A DNA stretch of 31,208 nucleotides, taken from contig DHUW01000097.1 of NCBI GenBank assembly GCA_002409365.1, positions 29,070 through 60,277 on the forward strand, in the 5' to 3' direction. Shown here one piece after another: positions 8,723 through 16,368 of this stretch. The DNA comes from Anaerolineaceae bacterium UBA5224. GTDB lineage: Bacteria > Chloroflexota > Anaerolineae > Anaerolineales > Anaerolineaceae. The notes under the pieces are model-generated. The model had not been told where the DNA came from, made no database searches, and saw only the letters and a program-made list of their open reading frames with translations. The first letter of the stretch is position 1, and every line of letters begins with the position of its first letter. The translations under genes were made by a program, and so were the position numbers.

Positions 8723-8751
8723 TTGACTACCATTATCCCAAAGTGTATACT
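8723..8751 (+). promoter_or_regulatory. sigma-70-type promoter of the heterodimeric ABC exporter operon
   Basis: TTGACT at 8723-8728, 17-base spacer, TATACT at 8746-8751. The start near 8758 gives a 34-base leader to ATG 8792. This also shows that an in-frame TTG at 8723 is the -35 box and not a start codon. Confidence 0.75.
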
Positions 8752-8791
8752 CTACAATTGCGTGTTTACAAAAATCAGCAGGATTTTAGCG

Positions 8792-10615
8792 ATGAGTATT
8801 ATTGACAAACCCTACCAACCAATTGAAATCAACAAAATCGCCTCAGGCAGAAAACTGAGCATTTTGTGGCATTTAACAAGCGGTTTCCATTTCCATTATT
8901 TAGTTGCCACTGTGTTCACAGGGCTCGCAGCCTTGGCACGCACCTGGATGTACCTTTACCTGGGAGGTTTTGTTGACCGCGTGCTTACCAATGGTGTAGC
9001 CGGGAGCAACCTGGTCCTTTCGGCATTGAGTTTTGGTTCATTGATCGTTCTGCAGGCGCTCTCGAGCTTTATGGCGTCCTGGATGGCAAATTTTACTGCC
9101 GAAAATTCCACACGCCGTCTGCGTGACATCCTCTTTGATCACATCCAGCGTTTGCCCTACAGCTACCATTCCGAAGCTAAAACTGGCGATCTGTTGGAGC
9201 GGGCAACTTCAGACGTAGACACTGTCAGGCGCTTTTTTGCAGACCAGGCAATCGGTATTGGCCGAATCGTAATGATTTTTGTTATCTCTTTCCTGGCGAT
9301 CACCCGCATCGATCTACACCTGGCACTGATTTCGATCATCATCATTCCGATCGTTTTGGTGGTTTCGATGTTCTTCTTTAGAGCTCTCTCGAAAGCGTAT
9401 GAAGCTTACCAGGAACAGGGCGCTATCCTTTCCACCGACCTGCAGGAAAACCTGAGCGGTGTACGCGTGGTCAAAGCCTTCGCCCGCCAGCAGTATGAGA
9501 TTGACAAATTCGATAAAGACAACAATGAAAAGTTTCGCTTGGGTAGAAAGTTCACCTGGATGCACAGCCTGTTTTGGCCTTTAACCGATGTCATCTGTTC
9601 AGCTCAAACGGTAGGCAGCAGTTACACCGCTGCATTAATGGTAATCAATGGTGCCATGACCCTGGGTCAGTTTATGACCTTCGTTGGTCTGTTGGGTTGG
9701 CTGATCTGGCCTATTCGCAATTTAGGTCGTCTGATCATCGACACCTCTCGCACCTTTGTTTCGTTGGGTCGTATCACCACCATCCTCAAGGCGGATGAAG
9801 AAGACATGATCACTGCTACCTTCCAGCCGGAAGACGGCATCAAGGGTGATATCACTTTTGAAGATGTTTGCTTCGCCTACGAAAAAGATCAGGCAGTGCT
9901 TGAAAATGTCAGCTTCAGCTGCAAGGCTGGCGAAGTTGTTGCCCTGTTGGGTTCAACCGGATCCGGAAAGACCTCTCTTGTCAACCTTCTGCCCCGTTTC
10001 TACGATGTTACTTCAGGACGCATTCTCCTTGACGGCGTGAACCTGAACGAATATTCAAGAGAATTCTTGCGTTCGCAAATCGGCATCGTAGAACAAGAGC
10101 CTTTCCTGTTTTCGACCACCATACGCGAGAACATCACCTATGGCGTCCATCGGGAAGTCAGCGAGGAAGAGATCATCGCCGCGGCCAAGGAAGCCGCCAT
10201 TCATGATGTAATTCTCGAGTTCAAGCATGGATACGACACCCTCGTAGGCGAACGAGGTGTTACGCTTTCTGGCGGGCAAAAACAACGCCTGGCGATTGCG
10301 CGCACGCTGTTGATCAACCCGCGCATTCTGATCCTGGATGATTCCACCTCTTCTGTTGATATGGAGACGGAAGTGCAGATCAGGGCAGCGCTTGAAAGCC
10401 TGATGGCAAACCGAACAACCTTCATCATCGCTCATCGCATCCAAAGCATCATGAACGCTGATCAGATCCTGGTATTCGACCAGGGCAAAATTGTCCAAAA
10501 AGGCGTGCATGAAGAGCTTTTGAACCAACCCGGAATGTATCAGGACATCTATGAGATCCAGGCTCGGATCGACAGTGCCCTGCAAGAGGAAATTGAACGT
10601 GTCGACCTATTATGA
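8792..10615 (+). CDS. ABC exporter half-transporter, subunit 1 (degenerate-site NBD)
   Basis: 607 residues: N-terminal exporter membrane domain with six helices (about 30-320), then an ATP-binding domain (about 350-590). Walker A is GSTGSGKT (387-394), signature LSGGQ (492-496), Walker B ILILDD (512-517) followed by STSSVD, H-loop in FIIAHR. The residue after Walker B is Asp (517) in place of the catalytic Glu. In heterodimeric ABC exporters such as TM287/288 and BmrCD, one subunit carries exactly this change. The partner gene downstream has the complementary defects, so the two should form one asymmetric exporter in the cytoplasmic membrane, for drugs, lipids or peptides. ATG 8792 has AGGA eight bases upstream and lies below the promoter. 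Confidence 0.92.
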   Translation: MSIIDKPYQPIEINKIASGRKLSILWHLTSGFHFHYLVATVFTGLAALARTWMYLYLGGFVDRVLTNGVAGSNLVLSALSFGSLIVLQALSSFMASWMANFTAENSTRRLRDILFDHIQRLPYSYHSEAKTGDLLERATSDVDTVRRFFADQAIGIGRIVMIFVISFLAITRIDLHLALISIIIIPIVLVVSMFFFRALSKAYEAYQEQGAILSTDLQENLSGVRVVKAFARQQYEIDKFDKDNNEKFRLGRKFTWMHSLFWPLTDVICSAQTVGSSYTAALMVINGAMTLGQFMTFVGLLGWLIWPIRNLGRLIIDTSRTFVSLGRITTILKADEEDMITATFQPEDGIKGDITFEDVCFAYEKDQAVLENVSFSCKAGEVVALLGSTGSGKTSLVNLLPRFYDVTSGRILLDGVNLNEYSREFLRSQIGIVEQEPFLFSTTIRENITYGVHREVSEEEIIAAAKEAAIHDVILEFKHGYDTLVGERGVTLSGGQKQRLAIARTLLINPRILILDDSTSSVDMETEVQIRAALESLMANRTTFIIAHRIQSIMNADQILVFDQGKIVQKGVHEELLNQPGMYQDIYEIQARIDSALQEEIERVDLL

Positions 10616-12428
10616 TGAAAACGAATTAGACGACGAAGTCAACCTGCAAAGCGGTGTACTCGGTCGGCTTTTTAAACTGCTAAAACCTTACAAGGTGACA
10701 ATGATTGCTGCCATTCTGGCGATTGCGATCACTTCATGGCTGGATGCTTATTTTGCGATATTAAATAAACGCATCATCGACGAAGGTATCATTGCCAGAG
10801 ATATCCCTGCCATGATTGGCTTGTTCCGTAATTATGGGATCATTGTCGTGGGGCAGGTCATTGCCTTTTTCGTGATGATGCTGAGTGTCGGTGTGCAGGG
10901 TGAGCGCCTTCGCTATGATTTGCGCAAGCATCTCTTCAACCAACTGCAGAAACTTTCGTTGTCTTACTTTTCCAAGACACCCATTGGCTGGATCATGTCG
11001 CGGGTTACCTCCGACACCGAAAAGATGGCTGATCTGCTGACCTGGGGCATCATTGATACGACGTGGGCACTGACCAACATCGGCTTCGCAGTTTATTTCA
11101 TGCTCCATTTGAACACACAGTTGGCATTGATTGTGATCCTTTCTCTGCCCTTGATGATCATTGTCTCCTTCAAGTTCAGGGTCAAGATTTATTATCACTA
11201 TCGCAGGTCGCGTAAAGCGAACTCGAAGATGACAGCATCACTAAACGAGAACATCACAGGTGTTCGGGTTGTTAAGGCGCTGTTGCGAGAGGATAAGAAC
11301 CTGGAAAATTTCAAAGTGCTCTCAACGGATATGTTCCGCGAGAGCTACCGCGCGGGCTTCCTCTCGGCTATCTACCTGCCAACCATCCAGACGATCAGCG
11401 CAATTTCGCTCGTTTTAGTGCTTTGGCGTGGTGGGGTAATGGTCGGTAACAGCCTACTCACAGTTGGCACACTGCAGGCTTTTATCTCCTATATTATGTC
11501 AATATTGTGGCCAATCCAGGACCTCGCCAGGGTATATGCAGAAATGCAGAATTCTGTCGCTTCTGCAGAACGTGTATTTTCACTGCTCGAAACCAAGCCT
11601 GAAGTTCACAATCGTGAGAACCTGGTCCCCGTGGATTCCCTTGTCGGCGATGTGGAGTTCGATCATGTCTCTTTCCATTATGAAGACGACGAGCCGGTCA
11701 TTCAAGACCTGAGCTTCCATATCCCCCAGGGGCAGAAAGTCGCCCTGGTTGGTACGACTGGTGGCGGAAAGACGACCATTGTTAACTTGCTTGCCAGGTT
11801 CTATGAACCAACTTCCGGTACGATCCGTATCGCTGGACATGATTACCTGGAATATTCTTTGGAAGATATTCAATCCCGTATCGGGGTAGTGCTGCAGATC
11901 CCCCACCTTTTCTCCGGAAGCATCCGCGAAAACTTGCGCTATGGACGCCTGGATGCGACTGATGAAGAAATCGAAGAAGCCGCAAAATTGGCAGGCGCAC
12001 ACGATTTCATCGTCAAGTTTGAAAAAGGTTACGATTCAGATGTTGGTGAGGGCGGCAACCAGCTTTCTGTTGGTCAAAAACAACTGATCAGTATCGCCAG
12101 AGCACTATTGGCAGACCCCGATATCTTCATAATGGATGAAGCTACCAGCTCGGTGGATACACTGACCGAGGTTTTGATCCAAAAAGGAATGCATCAGCTC
12201 ATGACCGGACGGACGAGTTTCATCATCGCGCATCGTCTTTCGACTATCAAATCTGCCGACCAGATCTTCGTGATCGAAGATGGACAGATTGTGGAAAGAG
12301 GCAGCCACCAGAGCCTGATCCGGCAGCGTGGGATCTACTACAACCTTTATACCAAGCAATTCCGCCACGATATGGAAACGAAGTTCGATCCATTCATTGA
12401 ATCGGGAGCAAAAGCCAACCCGGCTTGA
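10599..12428 (+). CDS. ABC exporter half-transporter, subunit 2 (catalytic-site NBD)
   Basis: 609 residues starting at GTG 10599, which lies inside the last codons of subunit 1 (17-base overlap) with AGAGGA eight bases upstream; longer upstream frames lack a ribosome site. Six-helix membrane domain, then ATP-binding domain with Walker A GTTGGGKT (near 11751), signature LSVGQ (near 12065) in place of LSGGQ, and Walker B IFIMDEATSSVD with the catalytic Glu present. The altered signature faces the Walker motifs of subunit 1, which itself lacks the catalytic Glu; the other site is complete. This pairing is strong evidence for a heterodimer. The next gene begins two bases after this stop, so all three are likely one operon. 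Substrate unknown. Confidence 0.92.
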   Translation: MSTYYDENELDDEVNLQSGVLGRLFKLLKPYKVTMIAAILAIAITSWLDAYFAILNKRIIDEGIIARDIPAMIGLFRNYGIIVVGQVIAFFVMMLSVGVQGERLRYDLRKHLFNQLQKLSLSYFSKTPIGWIMSRVTSDTEKMADLLTWGIIDTTWALTNIGFAVYFMLHLNTQLALIVILSLPLMIIVSFKFRVKIYYHYRRSRKANSKMTASLNENITGVRVVKALLREDKNLENFKVLSTDMFRESYRAGFLSAIYLPTIQTISAISLVLVLWRGGVMVGNSLLTVGTLQAFISYIMSILWPIQDLARVYAEMQNSVASAERVFSLLETKPEVHNRENLVPVDSLVGDVEFDHVSFHYEDDEPVIQDLSFHIPQGQKVALVGTTGGGKTTIVNLLARFYEPTSGTIRIAGHDYLEYSLEDIQSRIGVVLQIPHLFSGSIRENLRYGRLDATDEEIEEAAKLAGAHDFIVKFEKGYDSDVGEGGNQLSVGQKQLISIARALLADPDIFIMDEATSSVDTLTEVLIQKGMHQLMTGRTSFIIAHRLSTIKSADQIFVIEDGQIVERGSHQSLIRQRGIYYNLYTKQFRHDMETKFDPFIESGAKANPA

Positions 12429-12429
12429 T

Positions 12430-13218
12430 ATGAGATTTGCTGTTAATTACTCCACCCCATTGGGAGACCTGATCAGGGAATCTGCTGTCAAAGTCGACTT
12501 GCTCAAATGCCCGGAATGGAATGGCATTGTCAATGCAGCCCGACCGATTGGTCGGGTTTATATTCATTATGACATTTCGATCGGTACTGGCAGTATTCAG
12601 AGTCTAAATTTTGGTCTGATTGAGCGATTCTTACGCACAACCGACACACCTCACCTAAACATCCATTTGTCCAACCATCCTCATTGTGAAGCGGACAACT
12701 CTACGAACCGGAAAATTATGTTACAGCACTGGAAGGAAGATATCGCCAGTCTTCGGGCTGCCTTCCCAGATGTAAAAATTGTCGCCGAAAATCTGCCCTG
12801 GCACGAATTTTTACCGCAATTGAAGATGGCAGCGGACCCAGACTTAATCCGTATGGCGATTGAGGAATATGACCTCGGTCTTTTACTTGATCTTTCCCAT
12901 GCCCAGATCAGCGCCCAGGCGTTGGGGATCGATTATCAGGATTATGTTAGCAGGTTGCCCCTGGACCGTCTCTCGGAATTGCATATTACCGGGATCCGGG
13001 ATTATGCCGGTTTCCCGACCGACCATTTTGGACTCCAGCCACAGGATTGGCAAGTGGTGAAATGGGCGTCCAGGCAGATTGAATTGCGTGCATGGCAGGA
13101 GCCGGAGATAGTCGCTTTTGAATACGGTGGGGTCGGTGATGTTTTTAGCTGGCGCACCGAACATCAAGTTTTGCTTGAACAGGTTCCATTGTTATACGAG
13201 ATTTTTGGAGAGAATTAG
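12430..13218 (+). CDS. TIM-barrel protein resembling the MNIO/DUF692 family
   Basis: 262 residues, ATG at 12430 only one base after the ABC stop, so probably translated by coupling; no separate ribosome site is seen. The order of potential metal ligands fits multinuclear non-haem iron oxidases (DUF692, which includes MbnB and TglH) or a related xylose-isomerase-like barrel: LNIHLSNH (His79), VAENLPW (Glu120, Asn121), LLLDLSHAQISAQALG (Asp154, His157), LSELHITG (Glu183, His185), TDHFG (Asp198, His199), VAFEYGG (Glu231). Known MNIO enzymes act on Cys residues of ribosomal peptides, often beside a partner protein and an exporter; no precursor peptide or partner is visible here. A sugar-phosphate isomerase or endonuclease IV-like role is an alternative. 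Family call moderately sure, function unknown. Confidence 0.6.
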   Translation: MRFAVNYSTPLGDLIRESAVKVDLLKCPEWNGIVNAARPIGRVYIHYDISIGTGSIQSLNFGLIERFLRTTDTPHLNIHLSNHPHCEADNSTNRKIMLQHWKEDIASLRAAFPDVKIVAENLPWHEFLPQLKMAADPDLIRMAIEEYDLGLLLDLSHAQISAQALGIDYQDYVSRLPLDRLSELHITGIRDYAGFPTDHFGLQPQDWQVVKWASRQIELRAWQEPEIVAFEYGGVGDVFSWRTEHQVLLEQVPLLYEIFGEN

Positions 13219-13302
13219 CAAGGTTACAGTGAGCCGCCGGGCTATTTTCCGGCAGCTGAATCTCCATCTGATCATCTCTGTGACAAGCTCTCATTCCTAA
13301 GC

Positions 13303-13344
13303 GATTGGACTAAAGCCCAACTGCAAGGGGGGGCTTGCTCCCTT
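13303..13344 (-). repeat. dispersed two-hairpin repeat, copy B
   Basis: Inverse orientation to the copy at 8606-8650. Hairpins: TTGG (13305-13308) with CCAA (13317-13320), and AAGGG (13325-13329) with CCCTT (13340-13344). On the minus strand GCAAGCCCC and GGGCTTTAGTCCA match copy A in the same order and similar spacing, while the arms differ by paired changes, the pattern expected if structure is conserved. Confidence 0.6.
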
Positions 13345-13611
13345 CGCTTCTCATTTCAATATTTTCGTTTTTTCATAGGGCAATGAAAATTTTCGGTTTT
13401 ACTTTGTCCTGCTTACAATGGCAATTATGTTGTTATTGATAAGTCCCTTGGTTGCCTCGGGCTTTGATTTTTGCCAATCACAACTCGTACTGCAAAAGAC
13501 GCTTAGGATAACACTCCTCAACGCCAAAATTCAAAATGACCAAAACCTATACTTTGACCTCGCGTCAATCTGCCCTTGGGGTATAATAATTAATTGGTGT
13601 ACAAAAGAGAA

Positions 13612-13701
13612 ATGGAAAATATTACGAACTCAGGAAGCGATTCTTACCAGGGCGAAGAAACAGCCCAGCCTCCCAGTGAGGTTGAGCTAGCCATTCTCTG
13701 A
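13612..13701 (+). CDS. possible leader peptide ORF (29 aa) upstream of the metal transport operon
   Basis: ATG at 13612 and stop at 13699-13701, within the supposed leader that begins after TATAAT 13582-13587. The peptide is acidic and contains Gly-Glu-Glu and later QPPSEVE, i.e. tandem Pro beside acidic residues. In enterobacterial MgtL leaders, Pro and acidic codons make translation sensitive to magnesium. No strong ribosome binding site is present and the frame is short enough to be chance, so this is a weak call that rests mainly on position. Confidence 0.2.
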   Translation: MENITNSGSDSYQGEETAQPPSEVELAIL

Positions 13702-13723
13702 TTCTGATTGCTAATCCGCAGCC

Positions 13724-13749
13724 AGGGTCAGAGTCTACAAACTGACCCT
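13724..13749 (+). promoter_or_regulatory. stable hairpin in the leader of the metal transport operon
   Basis: AGGGTCAG (13724-13731) pairs perfectly with CTGACCCT (13742-13749) around a 10-base loop, 36 bases before the start codon. No T-run follows, so it is not an ordinary terminator. It does not match the M-box or yybP-ykoY riboswitch consensus as far as I can judge. Confidence 0.45.
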
Positions 13750-13785
13750 CGGAATTGCCTTCTCAATAGAATAGGCGAGGTGCGG

Positions 13786-15051
13786 ATGATTTATTTAAGC
13801 AAGCTTCTCAATCAAAAAGTTTGGGATGTTTTTGGCCGTGTTATTGGTCAATTGGATGATATTCTGGTTGATAAAACCGAACAAAGCATGCCACCAATTA
13901 TTGCTATAGTGGTAAAAAGCTCATCCAGGGGAGAAGAGCTGATTGACGCACACAGCATTGTCACGCTATCTCCATCGATCACTCTGAACAGTCGCAGCGA
14001 TGCACCGCTCATTTATCATCCCAGCGGGCACGAACTCTACCTGAAACAGCGCGTGCTCGACCAGCAAATCGTTGACACCGAAGGCAAACGCCTGGTGCGC
14101 GTGAACGATCTGCAATTGGCTCGCAAAGACAACAAATTCTACCTTACCGGCGTTGATGTAGGTGGCTTGGGCTTACTGCGACGCATGGGCATGGACAAAT
14201 TGCTCAAAGGAACCGCCAGACTTTTTAACAAAAAACCAAAAAGCAACGTGATCCCCTGGGAAGATGTGGCTTCGATCGAGCACGATGACCCTCTGCGTCT
14301 CAAAGTCTCTCGCGACCGTTTGGTGCAAATGGAACCTGCTGATATTGCTGCTATTTTAGACGACCTCGATCATCACACCAGTAAAGCTTTCCTGGAAGGA
14401 TTTACCGATGAGCAACTGGCTGACACGTTGGAAGAAAGCTCGGTTGAGATTCAGCAAGCTGTTCTCTCCCAGCTGGAACCTGAGCGAGCCGCCGATATTT
14501 TGGAAGAGATGCAGCCAGACGAGGCAGCCGACATCCTGGCGGATATGGAAGAAGGAAAAAGTGAAGAGCTACTCCACCTCATGGAAGATGAGGATGAGGA
14601 AGATGTGCGCACGCTCATGAAGTACCGCGAAGACTCTGCAGGTGGCATCATGACTACTGAGTTTGCCTCAGTGCCCTCCGACTTTACAGTAGAGCAAGCT
14701 TTGCATCACCTGCGTACTAACGAAGATGCATTAGAAGACGAATTTATGTTTTACGTCTACATTCTGGATGAGAATAAACATCTCAAAGGAGTACTGACCC
14801 TGCGAGACCTGGTCACATCTCCTCTGGAAAAGCCCCTCTCCGCCTGGTTTGATGAACACACGGTTACAGTTTCCCCATTTGATTCCCAGGAAGAAGTTGC
14901 CTATCTGGTAGCAAAGTACAACTTGATGGCGGTTCCAGTGATCGACCCAGAGACGAACGAAATGCTCGGAATCGTGACTGTCGATGATGCACTAGATACG
15001 GTTTTACCGACAGCCTGGAAAAAGAAATTACCACGCTTTGCAGGTAGATAA
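13786..15051 (+). CDS. soluble PRC-barrel / MgtE_N / CBS-domain protein (MgtE-like regulator without channel)
   Basis: 421 residues, no membrane helix. Domain order: PRC-barrel (1-75), a second PRC-like segment (about 85-165), MgtE N-terminal superhelical domain with ADIAAILDDLD, RAADILEEMQPDEAADILADM (about 178-270), then two CBS motifs (about 285-345 and 355-410). The junction MKYREDSAGGIMTTEFASV is the hallmark that precedes the CBS pair in MgtE. In MgtE these cytosolic domains bind Mg2+ and close the pore; here the protein stops after the second CBS, with neither plug helix nor transmembrane domain. The start ATG 13786 has AGGCGAGG upstream, and the protein begins exactly at the PRC-barrel. 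The stop lies one base before the NRAMP start, so a gating or sensing partner of that transporter is a reasonable inference. Confidence 0.88.
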   Translation: MIYLSKLLNQKVWDVFGRVIGQLDDILVDKTEQSMPPIIAIVVKSSSRGEELIDAHSIVTLSPSITLNSRSDAPLIYHPSGHELYLKQRVLDQQIVDTEGKRLVRVNDLQLARKDNKFYLTGVDVGGLGLLRRMGMDKLLKGTARLFNKKPKSNVIPWEDVASIEHDDPLRLKVSRDRLVQMEPADIAAILDDLDHHTSKAFLEGFTDEQLADTLEESSVEIQQAVLSQLEPERAADILEEMQPDEAADILADMEEGKSEELLHLMEDEDEEDVRTLMKYREDSAGGIMTTEFASVPSDFTVEQALHHLRTNEDALEDEFMFYVYILDENKHLKGVLTLRDLVTSPLEKPLSAWFDEHTVTVSPFDSQEEVAYLVAKYNLMAVPVIDPETNEMLGIVTVDDALDTVLPTAWKKKLPRFAGR

Positions 15052-15052
15052 T

Positions 15053-16303
15053 ATGAAGAAGAAGATCCTACTCCCGATTTGGCTAAAAAAAATCCTGATG
15101 ATCTTCACTATACTCGGACCTGGCCTGATCACGGCTTCAGCGGACAATGACGCTCCAGGCATCGCTACTTATTCGGTTGCCGGCTCGAAGTATGGTTATA
15201 GTTTTATATGGCTGATTTTGGTGATCACAATTGGAGAGGTGGTCGTCCAGGAGATGGCAGCGCGTATGGGCGCGGTCACAGGCAAAGGAGCTGCGGACCT
15301 GATCCGTGAGCGTTACGGAGTCAAGATTACAACTTTTGCAATGCTGGCATTGTTTGTAGCTAACCTGGGAACCACCGTTGCTGAGTTCGCAGGCATAGCA
15401 GCTGCCGGAGAGCTATTTGGGATCAGCAAGTACATCAGCGTACCAATTGCTGGCATTCTGATGATCATTTTGATCTTAAAAGCCAGATATAAGAATGTCG
15501 AAAAAGTTCTGTTATTCCTTACCTTTGCTTCGTTCAGCTATGTGTTTGCTGTTTTCGTTGTGAAACCAGATTGGGCAGCTGTTGGGCAGGCAATTATTCG
15601 CCCAACCATCCAACTGGATCAGGACTATATCTTGTCTATGCTGGCTGTGATTGGAACCACGATCACTCCCTGGGGTATTTTCTATCTGCAAGCCTCGATC
15701 GCCGACAAAGGCGTTGAAATGAAAGATTATGGCAACACCAAAATCGATGTAAGCTTTGGCGCAGCCTGGGGCAATATCATTTCCGCGTTTATTATTATCG
15801 TGACAGCAGCAACTCTTTTTAGCGCTGGCATTGTCGTGGAAGATGCTAAGGATGCCGCCCTAGCCCTGGTACCTTTAGCGGGTAATTGGGCAGGCTTGCT
15901 ATTTGCGGTTGGTTTGCTGGGAGCATCACTGCTGGCAGTCTCAGTCTTACCTCTTTCAACTACTTATGCAATTTGTGAAGCTTTTGGCTTTGAACGCGGT
16001 TTGAACCGCAATATCAAAGAGGCACCGGTGTTTTATGGAGGTTTTGCCCTGATCATGGTGATCAGCCTGGTCGTTGTTCTCATTCCTGGTCTGCCACTCT
16101 TCCCAATGATGATCCTTTCTCAGGCGATGAATGCGATCCTTCTGCCTGTAATGTTGATTTTGATTTTAAAATTAGCGAACGACGTCAGGGTAATGGGTCA
16201 ATATAAAAATAACAAAGTCATCAATGTCTTGGCTTATGGCATCACAGCAATGATCATGGTAGTGACGGTGGTATTACTGCTTGAGCCCTTCCTTAAGGCA
16301 TAA
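15053..16303 (+). CDS. NRAMP-family (SLC11) divalent metal transporter with atypical metal-site motifs
   Basis: 416 residues with about 11 membrane helices. Family pattern is clear: LGPGLITASADNDAPGIATY aligns to NRAMP helix 1 (GPGF...IDPGNFAT), and GTTITPWGIFYLQASI aligns to helix 6 (GATVMPHNLYLHSS). The DPGN motif is replaced by DAPG (33-36) and the MPH motif by TPW (205-207), so the transition-metal-coordinating Met and the helix-6 His are missing. NRAMP-related magnesium transporters (NRMTs) also lack the Met. With the Mg-sensing MgtE-like partner directly upstream, Mg2+ is a more likely substrate than Mn2+ or Fe2+; this is inference. Other bacterial annotation would probably read Mn/Fe transporter MntH. 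ATG 15053 has AGGT upstream; a terminator follows. Confidence 0.88.
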   Translation: MKKKILLPIWLKKILMIFTILGPGLITASADNDAPGIATYSVAGSKYGYSFIWLILVITIGEVVVQEMAARMGAVTGKGAADLIRERYGVKITTFAMLALFVANLGTTVAEFAGIAAAGELFGISKYISVPIAGILMIILILKARYKNVEKVLLFLTFASFSYVFAVFVVKPDWAAVGQAIIRPTIQLDQDYILSMLAVIGTTITPWGIFYLQASIADKGVEMKDYGNTKIDVSFGAAWGNIISAFIIIVTAATLFSAGIVVEDAKDAALALVPLAGNWAGLLFAVGLLGASLLAVSVLPLSTTYAICEAFGFERGLNRNIKEAPVFYGGFALIMVISLVVVLIPGLPLFPMMILSQAMNAILLPVMLILILKLANDVRVMGQYKNNKVINVLAYGITAMIMVVTVVLLLEPFLKA

Positions 16304-16332
16304 AGGCAGCTGCCAAAAAACCGATGAAGTTC

Positions 16333-16360
16333 AGGCGGGCTTTATGCCCGCCTTTTCGTT
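16333..16360 (+). terminator. rho-independent terminator of the MgtE_N/NRAMP operon
   Basis: AGGCGGGC (16333-16340), loop TTTAT, GCCCGCCT (16346-16353), then TTTTCGTTT. It lies 29 bases after the NRAMP stop and between convergent genes. Confidence 0.9.
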
Positions 16361-16368
16361 TCTTAAAA

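Larger units (their letters stand above)
13219..13785. other. long intergenic region with repeat copy B and a possible leader
   Basis: 567 bases. It holds the two-hairpin repeat at 13303-13344, then AT-rich sequence, a TATAAT at 13582-13587 with no convincing -35 at normal spacing (TTGACC at 13554-13559 lies 22 bases away), a 29-codon frame at 13612-13701 and a stable hairpin at 13724-13749 just before the MgtE_N gene. A 90-codon frame at 13418-13690 has no ribosome site and random-looking composition, so it is not called. Confidence 0.5.

Noticed and set aside
8723..8791. N-terminal extension of the first ABC subunit from TTG 8723
   Set aside because: This TTG is the -35 box of the promoter and the transcript would start downstream of it.
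13554..13587. TTGACC and TATAAT as one promoter for the metal transport operon
   Set aside because: The spacer of 22 bases is too long for a normal sigma-70 promoter; only the -10 is kept as a weak candidate.
13418..13690. 90-codon plus-strand frame in the long intergenic region
   Set aside because: Hydrophobic start is suggestive, but there is no ribosome site, the rest is unlike a protein, and it overlaps the likely promoter and leader region.
16333..16353. The GGGCTTTA in this stem as a third copy of the two-hairpin repeat
   Set aside because: Only this octamer is shared; the stem with a T-run is an ordinary terminator and lacks the second hairpin.
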